A stretch of 64,000 bases of DNA, from contig NZ_MQUC01000003.1 in the NCBI RefSeq assembly GCF_002994045.1, forward strand, positions 2,580,501 to 2,644,500, read 5' to 3'. Made by a program: the position numbers and the translations under genes. The notes under the pieces were generated by a model. It ran no database searches, was not told where the DNA came from, and was given only the letters and a program-made list of their open reading frames with translations. The stretch comes from Nonlabens agnitus (lineage in GTDB: Bacteria > Bacteroidota > Bacteroidia > Flavobacteriales > Flavobacteriaceae). How positions within the stretch are numbered: the stretch's first letter is position 1; every line of letters starts with the position of its first letter. Positions 34,010 through 43,528 of this stretch are shown here, piece by piece.

Positions 34010-35137
34010 TTAGGCCTTTTTGTGTAGGATTTTAGTCATACCTATGCTCAAATCCGTGAATACAATTTTTGCATTAGCATTTCTATCGATATGCATTAAT
34101 GCCATTTCAAAACTCTCGCTTATTTCGGTTAATCTATGACCGTCAATAAAAGCAGCGAATTTTGACAAATCAAATCCGGTTTTGGTTTCAAAATATACAG
34201 CGCTCTCTGCACGGTAATTAAGCAACATCGCTTGCCTGAACAATTCTAGGGCAAAGTTTAAAAAGCGCTTTTGTGTTTCTCTGTTTACCGCGGCAATTGT
34301 TTCGGCCCATTCAATGAGACCTGTAATTGCGCTAGGTTTCCCTTTGGCACTAAATGCGGTGCGTACCCAATGGACAAACCACTCTTCAAAAAGCACGTCT
34401 TCACTATCGTTTTCAACGAGTTTCAGCGCGCGACCATAGCTACCATTAGACTGTCTAGCAGCGATATAGGCTTGATTTTCGCTTATCTGCTTTTCGTTTT
34501 GTAACGCTTTCGCAATAGCGGTAGTAGATAATTTTGGAATATGCAACACCTGACAGCGAGACCTAATGGTGTTAAGTATAAGGTTCTCATTTTCAGTCAA
34601 TAAAATAAGAACGGTGCCAGCTGGTGGTTCTTCAATGAGCTTCAATAGTTTATTGGAAGCGGCCGTATTTAGGAACTCTGCACCCCAAATAATGCAGACT
34701 TTGGCGCCACCTTCATAGGATTTAAGACTCAGTTTACGACTTATGTCTGTGGCTTCATGCACCCTAATCTCACAGGATTTCTTCTCAATGTCTGCCAATT
34801 GATACCAATCTTCCATAGCTCCATAGGGATTGGATTGTAAAAATTGCCGCCATTCTGAAGCAAAGTCATCAGAAACCGGTTTTGTAGAAGATTTTGAAGT
34901 GCTGGCTACTGGATAGGCAAAGTGAAGATCTGGATGTGAAAGATCTTGCACCCTTTTGTCACATACTTGATCACCTTGCTCACACAAAATCAAATTAGCA
35001 TAGTAATGAGCTAAAGGTAATGCGCCACTACCAGAAGGTCCCACAAACAGCTGCGCATGTGCAATGCGGTTTTTTGCAACGGTGGTCTGCAAGTGTTTTT
35101 TAAGATGTTCCAGTCCTATGATATCGTGCTCCTGCAT
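34010..35137 (-). CDS. holB: DNA polymerase III delta prime subunit-like ATPase
   Basis: The 375-residue clamp-loader subunit has HLKKHLQTTVAKNRIAHAQLFVGPSGSG, with a P-loop in which the usual Lys is replaced (GPSGSGALP). That is normal for the non-hydrolysing delta prime subunit. Sensor-1-like FLNTAASNKLLKLIEEPP and LILNTIRSRCQ are present. It lacks the CxxC zinc motif in its complete form but has Cys in ILCEQGDQVCDKR. A two-mismatch palindrome copy encodes AIAKA. Confidence 0.88.
   Translation of the reverse strand: MQEHDIIGLEHLKKHLQTTVAKNRIAHAQLFVGPSGSGALPLAHYYANLILCEQGDQVCDKRVQDLSHPDLHFAYPVASTSKSSTKPVSDDFASEWRQFLQSNPYGAMEDWYQLADIEKKSCEIRVHEATDISRKLSLKSYEGGAKVCIIWGAEFLNTAASNKLLKLIEEPPAGTVLILLTENENLILNTIRSRCQVLHIPKLSTTAIAKALQNEKQISENQAYIAARQSNGSYGRALKLVENDSEDVLFEEWFVHWVRTAFSAKGKPSAITGLIEWAETIAAVNRETQKRFLNFALELFRQAMLLNYRAESAVYFETKTGFDLSKFAAFIDGHRLTEISESFEMALMHIDRNANAKIVFTDLSIGMTKILHKKA
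34505..34520. repeat. 16-bp palindrome, decayed (14/16)
   Basis: CGCTTTCGCAATAGCG, two changes from the consensus, in holB, read as AIAKA on the gene strand. Confidence 0.6.
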
Positions 35138-35181
35138 AATGCAAATATAGAAGTCTGGAAAGCAGGTTGAGCCATATCGGT

Positions 35182-35189
35182 TATATTTG
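35182..35189 (+). promoter_or_regulatory. -7 promoter box for pgk
   Basis: TATATTTG matches TAnnTTTG, 25 bases before the pgk ATG at 35215. Confidence 0.45.
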
Positions 35190-35214
35190 TGAGACGCACA
35201 AAAACGACTTAAAC

Positions 35215-36399
35215 ATGAAAATAGATCAAATATCTTTTAATAATAAAACCGCGCTCATTAGAGTGGATTTCAATGTGCCTCTTAATGAGGACTTAAAGGT
35301 GACTGATACCACTCGTATTCAGGCTGCAAAAGACACCATCATCCATGTGTTGGAACATGGCGGATCTGTAGTTCTGATGTCACACCTGGGAAGACCTGAT
35401 GGAACGGTTCAGGATAAATATTCCCTGAAACATATTGTGGACACGGCATCTGATATTTTAGGTGTACAAGTACAATTTATTGAAGAAAGCACTGGAGAAG
35501 CGGTAAGGGAAAAAGCTAAAAACCTACATCCTGGTGAGGTTTTGATGATTGAAAACCTAAGATTCCATAAAGAGGAAACAGACGGTGATGAAGAATTTGC
35601 AAAGCAACTTGCTCAATTAGGTGATGTCTACATCAACGACGCTTTTGGAACGGCTCACAGAGCACATGCATCGACCACCGTTGTAGCACAGTTTTTTGAT
35701 GAAAAATGTTACGGCAAACTCATGTCCAAAGAGATTGATAGCCTCAACAAAGTATTGGAAACACCTACAAAACCAGTAATTGCCATTCTAGGTGGTGCCA
35801 AGGTCTCTTCTAAAATAACGGTAATTGAAAACATCCTAGAAAAAGTGGATCACTTGATTCTAGCTGGTGGTATGGCTTATACATTCATCAAGGCCAAAGG
35901 TGGAAATATAGGCGACTCGCTAGTGGAAGAAGACAAGCAGGAACTAGCGTTAGAAATTCTTAAAAAGGCCGAAGAGCTGAATACGAAAATCCACTTGCCG
36001 GTTGACTCTATTACAGCAGATGCCTTTTCTGAGCAGGCCACTCGCGATGTGGCACCTATCGACAACATTCCTGACGGCTGGATGGGATTGGACATAGGCC
36101 AGCAATCCAGAAAGCAATTTGCTGAAGTAATTAAAAATTGCAAGACCATCTTGTGGAATGGTCCAGCAGGAGTTTTTGAAATGGAACCTTTTTCACATGG
36201 AACGATCGCATTGGGAGATGCCGTAGCAGAGGCTACCGCAAATGGTGCATTCTCTCTAGTTGGTGGTGGAGATTCGGTAAGTGCCGTGAAGCAATTTGGG
36301 TTTGAAAACAAGGTAAGTTATGTCTCTACTGGCGGCGGCGCGATGCTAGAAATGCTGGAAGGAAAAACTTTATCAGGAATTAAAGCCATCCAAGAGTAA
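35215..36399 (+). CDS. pgk: Phosphoglycerate kinase
   Basis: The 394-residue glycolytic kinase transfers phosphate from 1,3-bisphosphoglycerate to ADP. RVDFNVPLNE, SHLGRPDG, ENLRFHKEE and GGAKVSSKI are present, and GGGDSVSAV near the end is the nucleotide loop. I start at the ATG at 35215; the frame extends 16 residues upstream to 35167, but the promoter box at 35182 would lie inside that extension. Confidence 0.96.
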   Translation: MKIDQISFNNKTALIRVDFNVPLNEDLKVTDTTRIQAAKDTIIHVLEHGGSVVLMSHLGRPDGTVQDKYSLKHIVDTASDILGVQVQFIEESTGEAVREKAKNLHPGEVLMIENLRFHKEETDGDEEFAKQLAQLGDVYINDAFGTAHRAHASTTVVAQFFDEKCYGKLMSKEIDSLNKVLETPTKPVIAILGGAKVSSKITVIENILEKVDHLILAGGMAYTFIKAKGGNIGDSLVEEDKQELALEILKKAEELNTKIHLPVDSITADAFSEQATRDVAPIDNIPDGWMGLDIGQQSRKQFAEVIKNCKTILWNGPAGVFEMEPFSHGTIALGDAVAEATANGAFSLVGGGDSVSAVKQFGFENKVSYVSTGGGAMLEMLEGKTLSGIKAIQE

Positions 36400-36430
36400 A
36401 AATGGCAGGAACATTGATCAATCAATTTTC

Positions 36431-37927
36431 ATGAATAGAATCAAAAAAGTATCTCTATGCGTTTTGGGTTGTTCCATGTTTGCGGCAACCGCACAACAGC
36501 CGGCCGTTGAAACCGTACTCAAGGACACGATTCAAATAAAACAACTGGAAGGTAACCTTGAGATCCAACCGGTAAAAGCTAGTGATACCTTGGGAATGGC
36601 AACGTTCCCAGAGGTTGACACCTATGACCAGCGATTTCAAGAACTCTTGTACAGTCACGACGGTTTTGAATATATGTTTGACCGAGAAGACGAGGTTGTG
36701 GACCTGGATTTGAGTGATGTTGAATTGTCAACAGACACGCTTAAAGCTAGGTTGCAGCGTATCAATCAAGGCACTCCTTTCCAGATAGATTACAACCCTA
36801 TACTTGAGAACCTTATCAAGAAAAAGCTCAAGTACAACCGTGTTTATCTAGAACGCATCATGACCTTGAGCGATTATTATTTTCCACTGTTTGAAGAACA
36901 GCTGGATCGGTTTGATGTACCGCTAGAAATGAAATATCTCGCGATTGTAGAGAGCGCTCTGGATCCTAAAATCAAAAGTAGGGTAGGAGCGACAGGACTG
37001 TGGCAGTTCATGTTGCCTACGGGACGCTTGATGGGTCTTGAGGTAGATTCTTACGTGGATGAGCGTATGGACCCCATGAAATCTACCATTGCGGCCTGTA
37101 AATATCTTAACAAGCTCTATGATATTTATGAAGATTGGGATCTAGCACTTGCTGCCTACAATAGCGGCGCAGGAAATGTCAACAAAGCGATACGACGCAG
37201 CGGTGGCCGCAAGAACTATTGGAACCTGAGACCTTATTTGCCACGTGAAACGGCAGACTACGTGCCACAGTTCCAGGCGATGATGTATTTGTACACCTAT
37301 GCTGCAGAGCATGGATTCAAGCCACAGCGTCCATCCAGATTGATGATGGGAACCGATACGGTGCTGGTCAAGAAAAAGATTCATTTTGACCACATTGCAC
37401 AGGCTCTGGATGTGGATACAGAAATGATTCAATATTACAACCCGAGTTATAAACTGGATATTATCCCAGTGATTGAAGGAAAACCGCATTATTTGAGACT
37501 TCCTAAAGATCAAATCGCTTCGTTTGTGGGCAATGAGGAGAAAGTGTACGCTTTCGCGAAAGCGGAATCTGATAAAGCAGAAAAGCCAGACCCTAATCTA
37601 TTGGTACCTCAATCCAGCATTACTTACACGGTGCGAAAGGGTGATTATTTGGGTAAAATCGCCAATAAATACAGGGTGAACGTGAGCCAAATCAAAAGGT
37701 GGAACGGTTTACGCAGTAATAATCTAAAAATAGGCCAGCGCCTTAAGATCATGACACGTGGCTCGGTCGCCACAACGGCATCGACCAGCAGCACGTACAA
37801 GGTTAAAAGTGGTGATAGTCTATGGGAAATAGGTAAGAAGCACGGTGTGAGTGTGGCGCAGCTCAAAAAGCTCAACCCTGATAAAACGTCAACCCTAAGG
37901 CCTGGAATGACTCTCAACTTAAAGTAA
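36431..37927 (+). CDS. Lytic transglycosylase with two LysM domains (MltD-like)
   Basis: The 498-residue protein has a signal peptide ending near FAATAQ, the SLT domain (about 160-300), and two C-terminal LysM repeats (about 398-440 and 452-497). The catalytic Glu is in VESALDP near residue 174, with GATGLWQFMLPTG and ALAAYNSGAGNV following. It cleaves peptidoglycan glycan strands. The palindrome encodes AFAKA near residues 374-378, just before the LysM region. Confidence 0.93.
   Translation: MNRIKKVSLCVLGCSMFAATAQQPAVETVLKDTIQIKQLEGNLEIQPVKASDTLGMATFPEVDTYDQRFQELLYSHDGFEYMFDREDEVVDLDLSDVELSTDTLKARLQRINQGTPFQIDYNPILENLIKKKLKYNRVYLERIMTLSDYYFPLFEEQLDRFDVPLEMKYLAIVESALDPKIKSRVGATGLWQFMLPTGRLMGLEVDSYVDERMDPMKSTIAACKYLNKLYDIYEDWDLALAAYNSGAGNVNKAIRRSGGRKNYWNLRPYLPRETADYVPQFQAMMYLYTYAAEHGFKPQRPSRLMMGTDTVLVKKKIHFDHIAQALDVDTEMIQYYNPSYKLDIIPVIEGKPHYLRLPKDQIASFVGNEEKVYAFAKAESDKAEKPDPNLLVPQSSITYTVRKGDYLGKIANKYRVNVSQIKRWNGLRSNNLKIGQRLKIMTRGSVATTASTSSTYKVKSGDSLWEIGKKHGVSVAQLKKLNPDKTSTLRPGMTLNLK
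37549..37564. repeat. 16-bp palindrome, exact copy
   Basis: Exact copy in the lytic transglycosylase gene, read as AFAKA. Confidence 0.95.
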
Positions 37928-37931
37928 CAAC

Positions 37932-38894
37932 ATGAAATATTACATCTATTTATTATCGTCTTTAATCATGATTTCTTGTAATGAGAAATCGGTACGTATT
38001 AATGACAGTGCCGGTAAACTTAACGACATACTGGTCGTTATTGACAGTGATAATTGGGACGGTCAGATAGGCGACAGCATAAGAGCGGTGCTCGCGAGAC
38101 CTATTGATGGTATTGTACGTGAGGAGCCTATGTTTACGCTTAATCAGGTTAAGCCAGAGTCGTTTAGCGGCATGCTTAAAAAATCCCGCAACTACCTGTT
38201 TATTCAAAAATCAGACAGTACTGGTGTTGCGATAAGAAAGGATAAATATGCGATGCCTCAGTTGGGCGTTATCATTAGAGGACCCAACACACAAGCCATT
38301 GCCACGGCTATAAGTGACAATGCAGACGATATCATCAACATTTTTAACGACAGCGAGATAGCGGAAAAACAGCGTCTTATAAAGCAAGTGCAATTAAATA
38401 CAGACGGTATCAAAGATCGGTTTGGCATTGTGATTACTGTACCTCAAGCGTATTTTGAAGCAAAACGAGAAGATCCTGATTTTGTTTGGCTTAGACGTCC
38501 GATACCAGAAGGAACCATGGACATCATGATTTATGAAGTTCCTTTAAATGAAATTAACAGAGACAGCACAGTAGTACAGGATATTGTTAGAGTAAGAGAT
38601 TCTATAGGCAGCAGAAAAATTCCAGTAGATAATGGGACGTTTTTAACAGAGCCTGCGTTTTCTCCTTTTGTAAATGAAACACAGATTGATGGCAAGTTTG
38701 CCTTTGAAACTAAGGGAACTTGGTATGTCAAAAATAAATTTATGGCGGGTCCTTTTGTAAACTATGCCGTATACAATGAATCCAAAGAGAACTGGCTTAT
38801 TATAGAAGGCTATGTATCTGCTCCTAATGCAGAACAGCGCAACTACCTTTTTGAGCTGGAAGCCATATTGAAGAGCATTGACTTTGTAGAATAA
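37932..38894 (+). CDS. DUF4837-like lipoprotein
   Basis: A 320-residue lipoprotein (lipobox MISC at about residues 13-16) starting 4 bases after the transglycosylase gene. The start KLNDILVVIDSDNWDGQIGD and the middle EDPDFVWLRRP are what I recall for DUF4837, a Bacteroidetes-only family of unknown function often near cell-wall genes. It is exported and probably faces the periplasm or outer membrane. Confidence 0.82.
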   Translation: MKYYIYLLSSLIMISCNEKSVRINDSAGKLNDILVVIDSDNWDGQIGDSIRAVLARPIDGIVREEPMFTLNQVKPESFSGMLKKSRNYLFIQKSDSTGVAIRKDKYAMPQLGVIIRGPNTQAIATAISDNADDIINIFNDSEIAEKQRLIKQVQLNTDGIKDRFGIVITVPQAYFEAKREDPDFVWLRRPIPEGTMDIMIYEVPLNEINRDSTVVQDIVRVRDSIGSRKIPVDNGTFLTEPAFSPFVNETQIDGKFAFETKGTWYVKNKFMAGPFVNYAVYNESKENWLIIEGYVSAPNAEQRNYLFELEAILKSIDFVE

Positions 38895-38914
38895 CTCATA
38901 GATCTATTCCAATA

Positions 38915-38948
38915 AAAAAGCCCTAGAAATCACTTTCTAGGGCTTTTT
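38915..38948. terminator. Bidirectional terminator
   Basis: A perfect 15-bp stem, AAAAAGCCCTAGAAA with TTTCTAGGGCTTTTT, around a 4-base loop, with A/T runs on both sides. It separates the convergent DUF4837-like gene and tatA. Confidence 0.93.
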
Positions 38949-38972
38949 AAGTATTGTTATGTAGATGAAATT

Positions 38973-39176
38973 TTATTTAGAATTGATTCCTTTAGTAGAA
39001 TCTTCTTTTTCATCTTCTTTAGTGGCATCCTTGAATTCCTTGATACCGCCGCCTAGACCGCGCATCAATTCGGGTATTTTTTTACCGCCAAAAAGCAGTA
39101 CCAAAACCAGCACGATAAGAACTACCTGCCACACGCCGAACATTCCCAAAATAAAACCAGTTATCATAATTTCCAT
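38973..39176 (-). CDS. tatA: Sec-independent translocase TatA/E
   Basis: The 67-residue protein has a short periplasmic start, one membrane span (about 15-30), the hinge FGGKKIPELMRGLGGGIKEFK and a charged tail. This is the TatA/E pattern for twin-arginine transport. tatC is not in the window. The gene stands alone on the minus strand. Confidence 0.92.
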   Translation of the reverse strand: MEIMITGFILGMFGVWQVVLIVLVLVLLFGGKKIPELMRGLGGGIKEFKDATKEDEKEDSTKGINSK

Positions 39177-39280
39177 TTTTTATAGATTACAAAGATACAA
39201 AACGACCTACTTCTAATCATTACCCTTAACATTCAATAATTGGACCGCTTAAACAATCCATTATCGATGGGTGCGTTTGT

Positions 39281-39288
39281 TATATTTG
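39281..39288 (+). promoter_or_regulatory. -7 promoter box for the M23 peptidase gene
   Basis: TATATTTG matches TAnnTTTG, ending 9 bases before the ATG. Confidence 0.5.
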
Positions 39289-39297
39289 TAAAGACTC

Positions 39298-40158
39298 ATG
39301 GAAAAACCTAAAAAGAAATACAAAGGCAAGTGGCGCAATCATTATAGGCTTGTGGTGCTTAATGACGATACCTTTGAAGAGCGTTTTAGCCTCAAGCTTA
39401 CCAGGCTTAATGTATTCACGGTAACTTTAGTGAGCGCCGTTTTGCTGGTAGGGCTTACCACCTTTTTTATTGCATTTACACCTATCCGTGAATTTATTCC
39501 AGGTTATTCCAGTAGCGAGGTGCGCAATGAAACCACCGCCTTATTGAGAGAAACAGATTCTCTCAAAGCAAAGCTGGCTTTGAATGAGCAGCAATACAGC
39601 CGTATAAAAATGGTGTTGAGTGGTGATATCACCAGTGAGGAATATGCCCGTATTGACAGCATTGCGCAGGTGGAAACTACTATATCCTTATCAGATTTTG
39701 CACCCAGCAAAGAAGATAGCCTTCTACGGGAAGAAGTCGCTCGCGAGGATAAATACAACCTGATTGAAGGCGCTAAAGCCAGAACCAATTTTGTTTTTTT
39801 TAATCCATTAAAGGGTAAGATTTCAAACGGTTACAACCCAAAAGAAAAACACTATGGTGTTGATGTCACCGCAGCAGTCAATACACCTATCAAGGCCGCA
39901 GCCGCGGGAACGGTTATCTTCTCAGGTTGGAGCGCAGAAACCGGTTACACCATTTTACTGGAGCATTCCTATGGACTGCTCACCGTCTATAAACATTGCG
40001 GTACTCTTACTAAAAGCCAAAACGATAAGGTCCTGGCTGGCGAGGTCATTGCAAGTGTGGGCAATACCGGCGAACTCACAAATGGGCCGCATCTACACTT
40101 TGAGCTTTGGAGTGATGGCTATGCGCTGGATCCCATCAACTTTATAAATTTTGAGTAA
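39298..40158 (+). CDS. M23-family metallopeptidase
   Basis: The 286-residue protein has one N-terminal membrane anchor (about 38-60), a helical linker, and a C-terminal M23/LytM domain. The zinc residues are in HYGVD (HxxxD) and GPHLHFELW (HxH). It cleaves peptide bridges in peptidoglycan or activates amidases. The N-terminal basic cytoplasmic tail is longer than in most. The stop overlaps the GH3 start (TAATG). Confidence 0.92.
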   Translation: MEKPKKKYKGKWRNHYRLVVLNDDTFEERFSLKLTRLNVFTVTLVSAVLLVGLTTFFIAFTPIREFIPGYSSSEVRNETTALLRETDSLKAKLALNEQQYSRIKMVLSGDITSEEYARIDSIAQVETTISLSDFAPSKEDSLLREEVAREDKYNLIEGAKARTNFVFFNPLKGKISNGYNPKEKHYGVDVTAAVNTPIKAAAAGTVIFSGWSAETGYTILLEHSYGLLTVYKHCGTLTKSQNDKVLAGEVIASVGNTGELTNGPHLHFELWSDGYALDPINFINFE

Positions 40159-41663
40159 TGTCCATTAAGTCCATTGCAGCAAAGGTTTTTGCGGCTGCTG
40201 TCCACAAGAAAACCCAAAAATGGGCTAGCAACCCAATCAAATCACAGCAAAGGGTTTTTCATGATTTGCTCAAGATGGCTGGAGATACCGCTTTCGCGAA
40301 AGCGCACTCGTTCTCCACCATAAAAACGCACCAAGACTTCATCAATCAAGTACCCATACGCGATTATGAGCAGCTGAAGCCTTTTGTGGATCGAGTAGTG
40401 GCCGGAGAAGAAGACGTTTTATGGCCGGGCAAGCCACTCTATTTTGCCAAGACCTCTGGAACTACCAGCGGTGCCAAATACATACCATTGACTAAAGAAT
40501 CCATGCCAGAGCACATAAAGGCCGCTCGCAATGCGATCTTGAGCTACATTCATGAGACAGGCAACTCGAGGTTTGTGGATGGGAAAATGATCTTTCTTCA
40601 AGGCAGCCCAGAACTTGAAGAAAAAAATGGAATACAATTGGGACGCTTAAGCGGTATCGTCGCTCATTATGTGCCAGACTACTTGCAACGTAACCGTATG
40701 CCCAGCTGGCAAACTAACTGCATTGAGGACTGGGAAACAAAGGTTGAGGCCGTGATTGATGAGACCCTAAAGGAAAACATGACGGTAATCTCTGGAATTC
40801 CCAGCTGGTTGCAAATGTATTTTGAACGTATCGTGGCAAGAACCGGTAAGAAAGTGGGCGAGGTTTTCCCAAATCTGGAACTATTAATTTATGGTGGCGT
40901 CAACTTTGAGCCCTATAAAGCAAAATTTGACTCTCTAATAGGGCGACCTATCAATAGTATTGAGCTGTTTCCAGCCAGCGAAGGGTTTTTTGCCTATCAG
41001 GACAAACAAACCGAAAAAGGAATGCTCCTGCTGCTGGATGCGGGAATTTTCTACGAGTTCATCCCAGCAGATCAGTTTCATGAAGAAAACCCGCCTAGAC
41101 TGACCATAGGCGACGTCCAGATAGGTGTGAATTATGTGATGATCATATCAACTACCGCAGGTTTATGGGCCTATAACATAGGTGACACCATAGCTTTCAC
41201 TTCAACAGACCCGTATCGCGTAGTGGTAACGGGAAGAATCAAGCATTACATCAGTGCCAGCGGTGAGCATGTGATAGGGAAAGAGGTAGAAGAAGCGATG
41301 AAGGCTGCTATATCACATACAAACCTAGTCGTAAATGAATTTACGGTAGCACCACAACTGGATCCGCCAGCTGGTGAGTTGCCATTTCACGAGTGGTTTG
41401 TCGAGATGGACACCTCACCAGATAAAGCACAACTTAAAGCATTTGCCGCCCAGCTAGACCTTGAAATGCGCCAGCAAAACAGTTATTACGACGACCTTAT
41501 TAAAGGAAAAGTGCTACAACCGCTTCAGATTCAAGTACTCAAAACAGGCGCCTTCAAGGAATACATGAAAAGCATCGGTAAATTAGGCGGTCAAAACAAA
41601 CTGCCGAGACTTTCCAACGATAGGAAGATTGCTAGCTATCTGGAGAAAGTGAATCACTCTTAA
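40158..41663 (+). CDS. GH3-family acyl-adenylating protein
   Basis: The 501-residue protein matches the bacterial members of the GH3 (auxin-responsive) family, which adenylate carboxylic acids and join them to amino acids. AKTSGTTSGAKYIPLT is the ATP loop, ELFPASEGFFAYQ and YNIGDTIAFTS the later AMP-binding motifs. The bacterial substrate is unknown. It overlaps the M23 gene by one base. The palindrome encodes AFAKA near residues 45-49. Confidence 0.9.
   Translation: MSIKSIAAKVFAAAVHKKTQKWASNPIKSQQRVFHDLLKMAGDTAFAKAHSFSTIKTHQDFINQVPIRDYEQLKPFVDRVVAGEEDVLWPGKPLYFAKTSGTTSGAKYIPLTKESMPEHIKAARNAILSYIHETGNSRFVDGKMIFLQGSPELEEKNGIQLGRLSGIVAHYVPDYLQRNRMPSWQTNCIEDWETKVEAVIDETLKENMTVISGIPSWLQMYFERIVARTGKKVGEVFPNLELLIYGGVNFEPYKAKFDSLIGRPINSIELFPASEGFFAYQDKQTEKGMLLLLDAGIFYEFIPADQFHEENPPRLTIGDVQIGVNYVMIISTTAGLWAYNIGDTIAFTSTDPYRVVVTGRIKHYISASGEHVIGKEVEEAMKAAISHTNLVVNEFTVAPQLDPPAGELPFHEWFVEMDTSPDKAQLKAFAAQLDLEMRQQNSYYDDLIKGKVLQPLQIQVLKTGAFKEYMKSIGKLGGQNKLPRLSNDRKIASYLEKVNHS
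40289..40304. repeat. 16-bp palindrome, exact copy
   Basis: Exact copy in the GH3 gene, read as AFAKA. Confidence 0.95.
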
Positions 41664-41724
41664 GCAACCATTTTTGTTACCATTTCTTCATACACCATAA
41701 CCTGCTTAAATAGAGCTATACTGC

Positions 41725-41732
41725 TATCTTTG
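41725..41732 (+). promoter_or_regulatory. -7 promoter box for the gene at 41750
   Basis: TATCTTTG matches TAnnTTTG, 17 bases before the ATG. Confidence 0.5.
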
Positions 41733-41749
41733 TAAAGAAATTACCATTT

Positions 41750-43480
41750 ATGCCCATCATCAACGTAGAGCCCAGAACCAGAGCACAGGAAAGCACAAAC
41801 GCTATTGAACGCATGTACATTACCATGCGGCATTTATTCAACCGTGGTTTTTATAAGCCCATGGGCGTGAGCGGTGAGTCCTTGAGAGAATCTTTGCTGA
41901 CAATAAGACCAGAAATATATGGTTCTATTGCAGAGGATAAAATTGAACTGAGTGGCTTATTATACGTTATGGATAGGCTACCTATGGGAATTGAAGAATG
42001 TACCTATATCAACCTAACCAGTGACGAAGGCTATAGCGGCTCACATTTCAAGGCTATCATACCTAAAAAACGCCGTCGTAACTGCTACCGCATTGATAAA
42101 CACCAGATGAATATCGAAATCACTCGCGGTCGCTCAGAGATTTACGATATACTGACACACCTTACCTTCTTAATGGTTGAATCCCACAAGATCATGAAGC
42201 GTGTGATCATAGGCGATGACGGCAGCACCACGCGGGACTGGAAGTGTCTGGAAGATGCTGTAGCTAAAGATGAACTCACCCAAGAAGAGAAGGAAGTTGC
42301 CGTAATTCATACCGCAAACATTCTGGGAAGAACCTTTGATGAGGTCATGCAGGTGTACGGCTCCTTTGCCACGCCACAGAATCCTAATCAGTTTTTGAGT
42401 ACAATTTATTATCTAGGACTCCTAGGCAAACACGAGATAATGGATGAGCAAAAGCGCATTATCACTTTTTCTCCTGTGTTACGGGAGCGACTGGGACACC
42501 ATATCCATGGTGATCGATGGGCCATGCGCATCAAGAAACACTTGATAGACAACAATTTATTTGAACGTCCATTACACATCATCAGTGCAAATTTGCACTC
42601 CGTTATGAATTCCGTTTATGGACCTAAGGTACTTGCGGCACAGATAAGCAAAAAAGGACGCATGGAGGTTTTTGCCTCGTTGAGTGAGGCCGCTGGTAAA
42701 AAGAACCGTGATGCCATTAAGAAATATGCCTTGCAAAATGGAATGCAGGAGCTTCAGGATCAAAGCGGGACCAACATTGATGTGCAGATTTTTGACACGG
42801 CTAAAACAACCTTTGAGCACGTAGGCTTTTGTGAAGATCGCTTTCGCGAAAGCGATAACAACCACAAGCCCGTTCTTATCGTTATGGACTACGCTTTTGG
42901 CGAGCAGGCCTATGAAACATTGGACGAACTGCTAAAGCCTTACAACGACGGTAGTAACCCTAGACACATGAATATCAAAAGTGTCAGTATCATGGGTAAG
43001 GCAGGAATACTTGAAGGCGAGAAAGGTGATATCATGGTCCCAGATGCCCACGTATTTGAGGGAACGGCAGATAATTATCCGTTCAAAAACCGACTTTCCA
43101 AAAAGGATCTCGCCACTGAAGGGCTTAACGTGGTTTCTGGATCGATGGTCACGGTTCTGGGAACATCACTACAAAATAAGGATGTGTTGGAGTATTTCTA
43201 TAACTCCAGCTGGCGCGTGATAGGTCTTGAAATGGAAGGTGCACACTATCAAAAGGCCATTCAAGCAGCCTCTAAGGTGCGACGTAGCATCTCAAAAAAG
43301 GTGCGAGTAAGATATGCGTACTATGCGAGTGATAATCCTTTAAAAACAGGCCATACGCTTGCTAGCGGTGGTTTGGGTCTAACCGGTGTCAAACCCGTTT
43401 ATGTGATTACAGAAAAGATTCTGGAGCAGATCCTTAAGGAAAGCCTACCCAAAACGGAATCTGAAAAGGCAAGTCAATAA
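41750..43480 (+). CDS. Large protein with phosphorylase-like C-terminus (DUF6909-like)
   Basis: The 576-residue soluble protein resembles a Bacteroidetes family I recall as DUF6909. The N-terminal half is helical (RAQESTNAIERMYITMRHLFNRGF). The C-terminal about 220 residues resemble nucleoside phosphorylases: KSVSIMGKAGIL, then VVSGSMVTVLG, and VIGLEMEGAHYQKA, where MEGA is the ribose-binding motif of the PNP/UDP family. An N-terminal helical domain fused to a phosphorylase-like domain is unusual. The reaction is unknown. The palindrome encodes RFRES near residues 364-368. Confidence 0.72.
   Translation: MPIINVEPRTRAQESTNAIERMYITMRHLFNRGFYKPMGVSGESLRESLLTIRPEIYGSIAEDKIELSGLLYVMDRLPMGIEECTYINLTSDEGYSGSHFKAIIPKKRRRNCYRIDKHQMNIEITRGRSEIYDILTHLTFLMVESHKIMKRVIIGDDGSTTRDWKCLEDAVAKDELTQEEKEVAVIHTANILGRTFDEVMQVYGSFATPQNPNQFLSTIYYLGLLGKHEIMDEQKRIITFSPVLRERLGHHIHGDRWAMRIKKHLIDNNLFERPLHIISANLHSVMNSVYGPKVLAAQISKKGRMEVFASLSEAAGKKNRDAIKKYALQNGMQELQDQSGTNIDVQIFDTAKTTFEHVGFCEDRFRESDNNHKPVLIVMDYAFGEQAYETLDELLKPYNDGSNPRHMNIKSVSIMGKAGILEGEKGDIMVPDAHVFEGTADNYPFKNRLSKKDLATEGLNVVSGSMVTVLGTSLQNKDVLEYFYNSSWRVIGLEMEGAHYQKAIQAASKVRRSISKKVRVRYAYYASDNPLKTGHTLASGGLGLTGVKPVYVITEKILEQILKESLPKTESEKASQ
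42839..42854. repeat. 16-bp palindrome, exact copy
   Basis: Exact copy in the phosphorylase-like gene, read as RFRES. Confidence 0.95.
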
Positions 43481-43497
43481 AACGCGCCTAGTTACGT

Positions 43498-43505
43498 TAT
43501 ATTTG
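43498..43505 (+). promoter_or_regulatory. -7 promoter box at the head of the polysaccharide locus
   Basis: TATATTTG matches TAnnTTTG, 23 bases before the Wzz-like ATG. Confidence 0.45.
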
Positions 43506-43528
43506 GGTTTTCATTAACAAAAGTAGAT

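Noticed and set aside
34010..35137. Damaged ATPase, because the P-loop lacks Lys
   Set aside because: Delta prime clamp-loader subunits normally have a degenerate P-loop, so this is expected.
37229..37242. CACGTGAAAC as a third parS site
   Set aside because: Only the right half matches; the left half (TTTGC) does not form the palindrome. It encodes ordinary transglycosylase residues.
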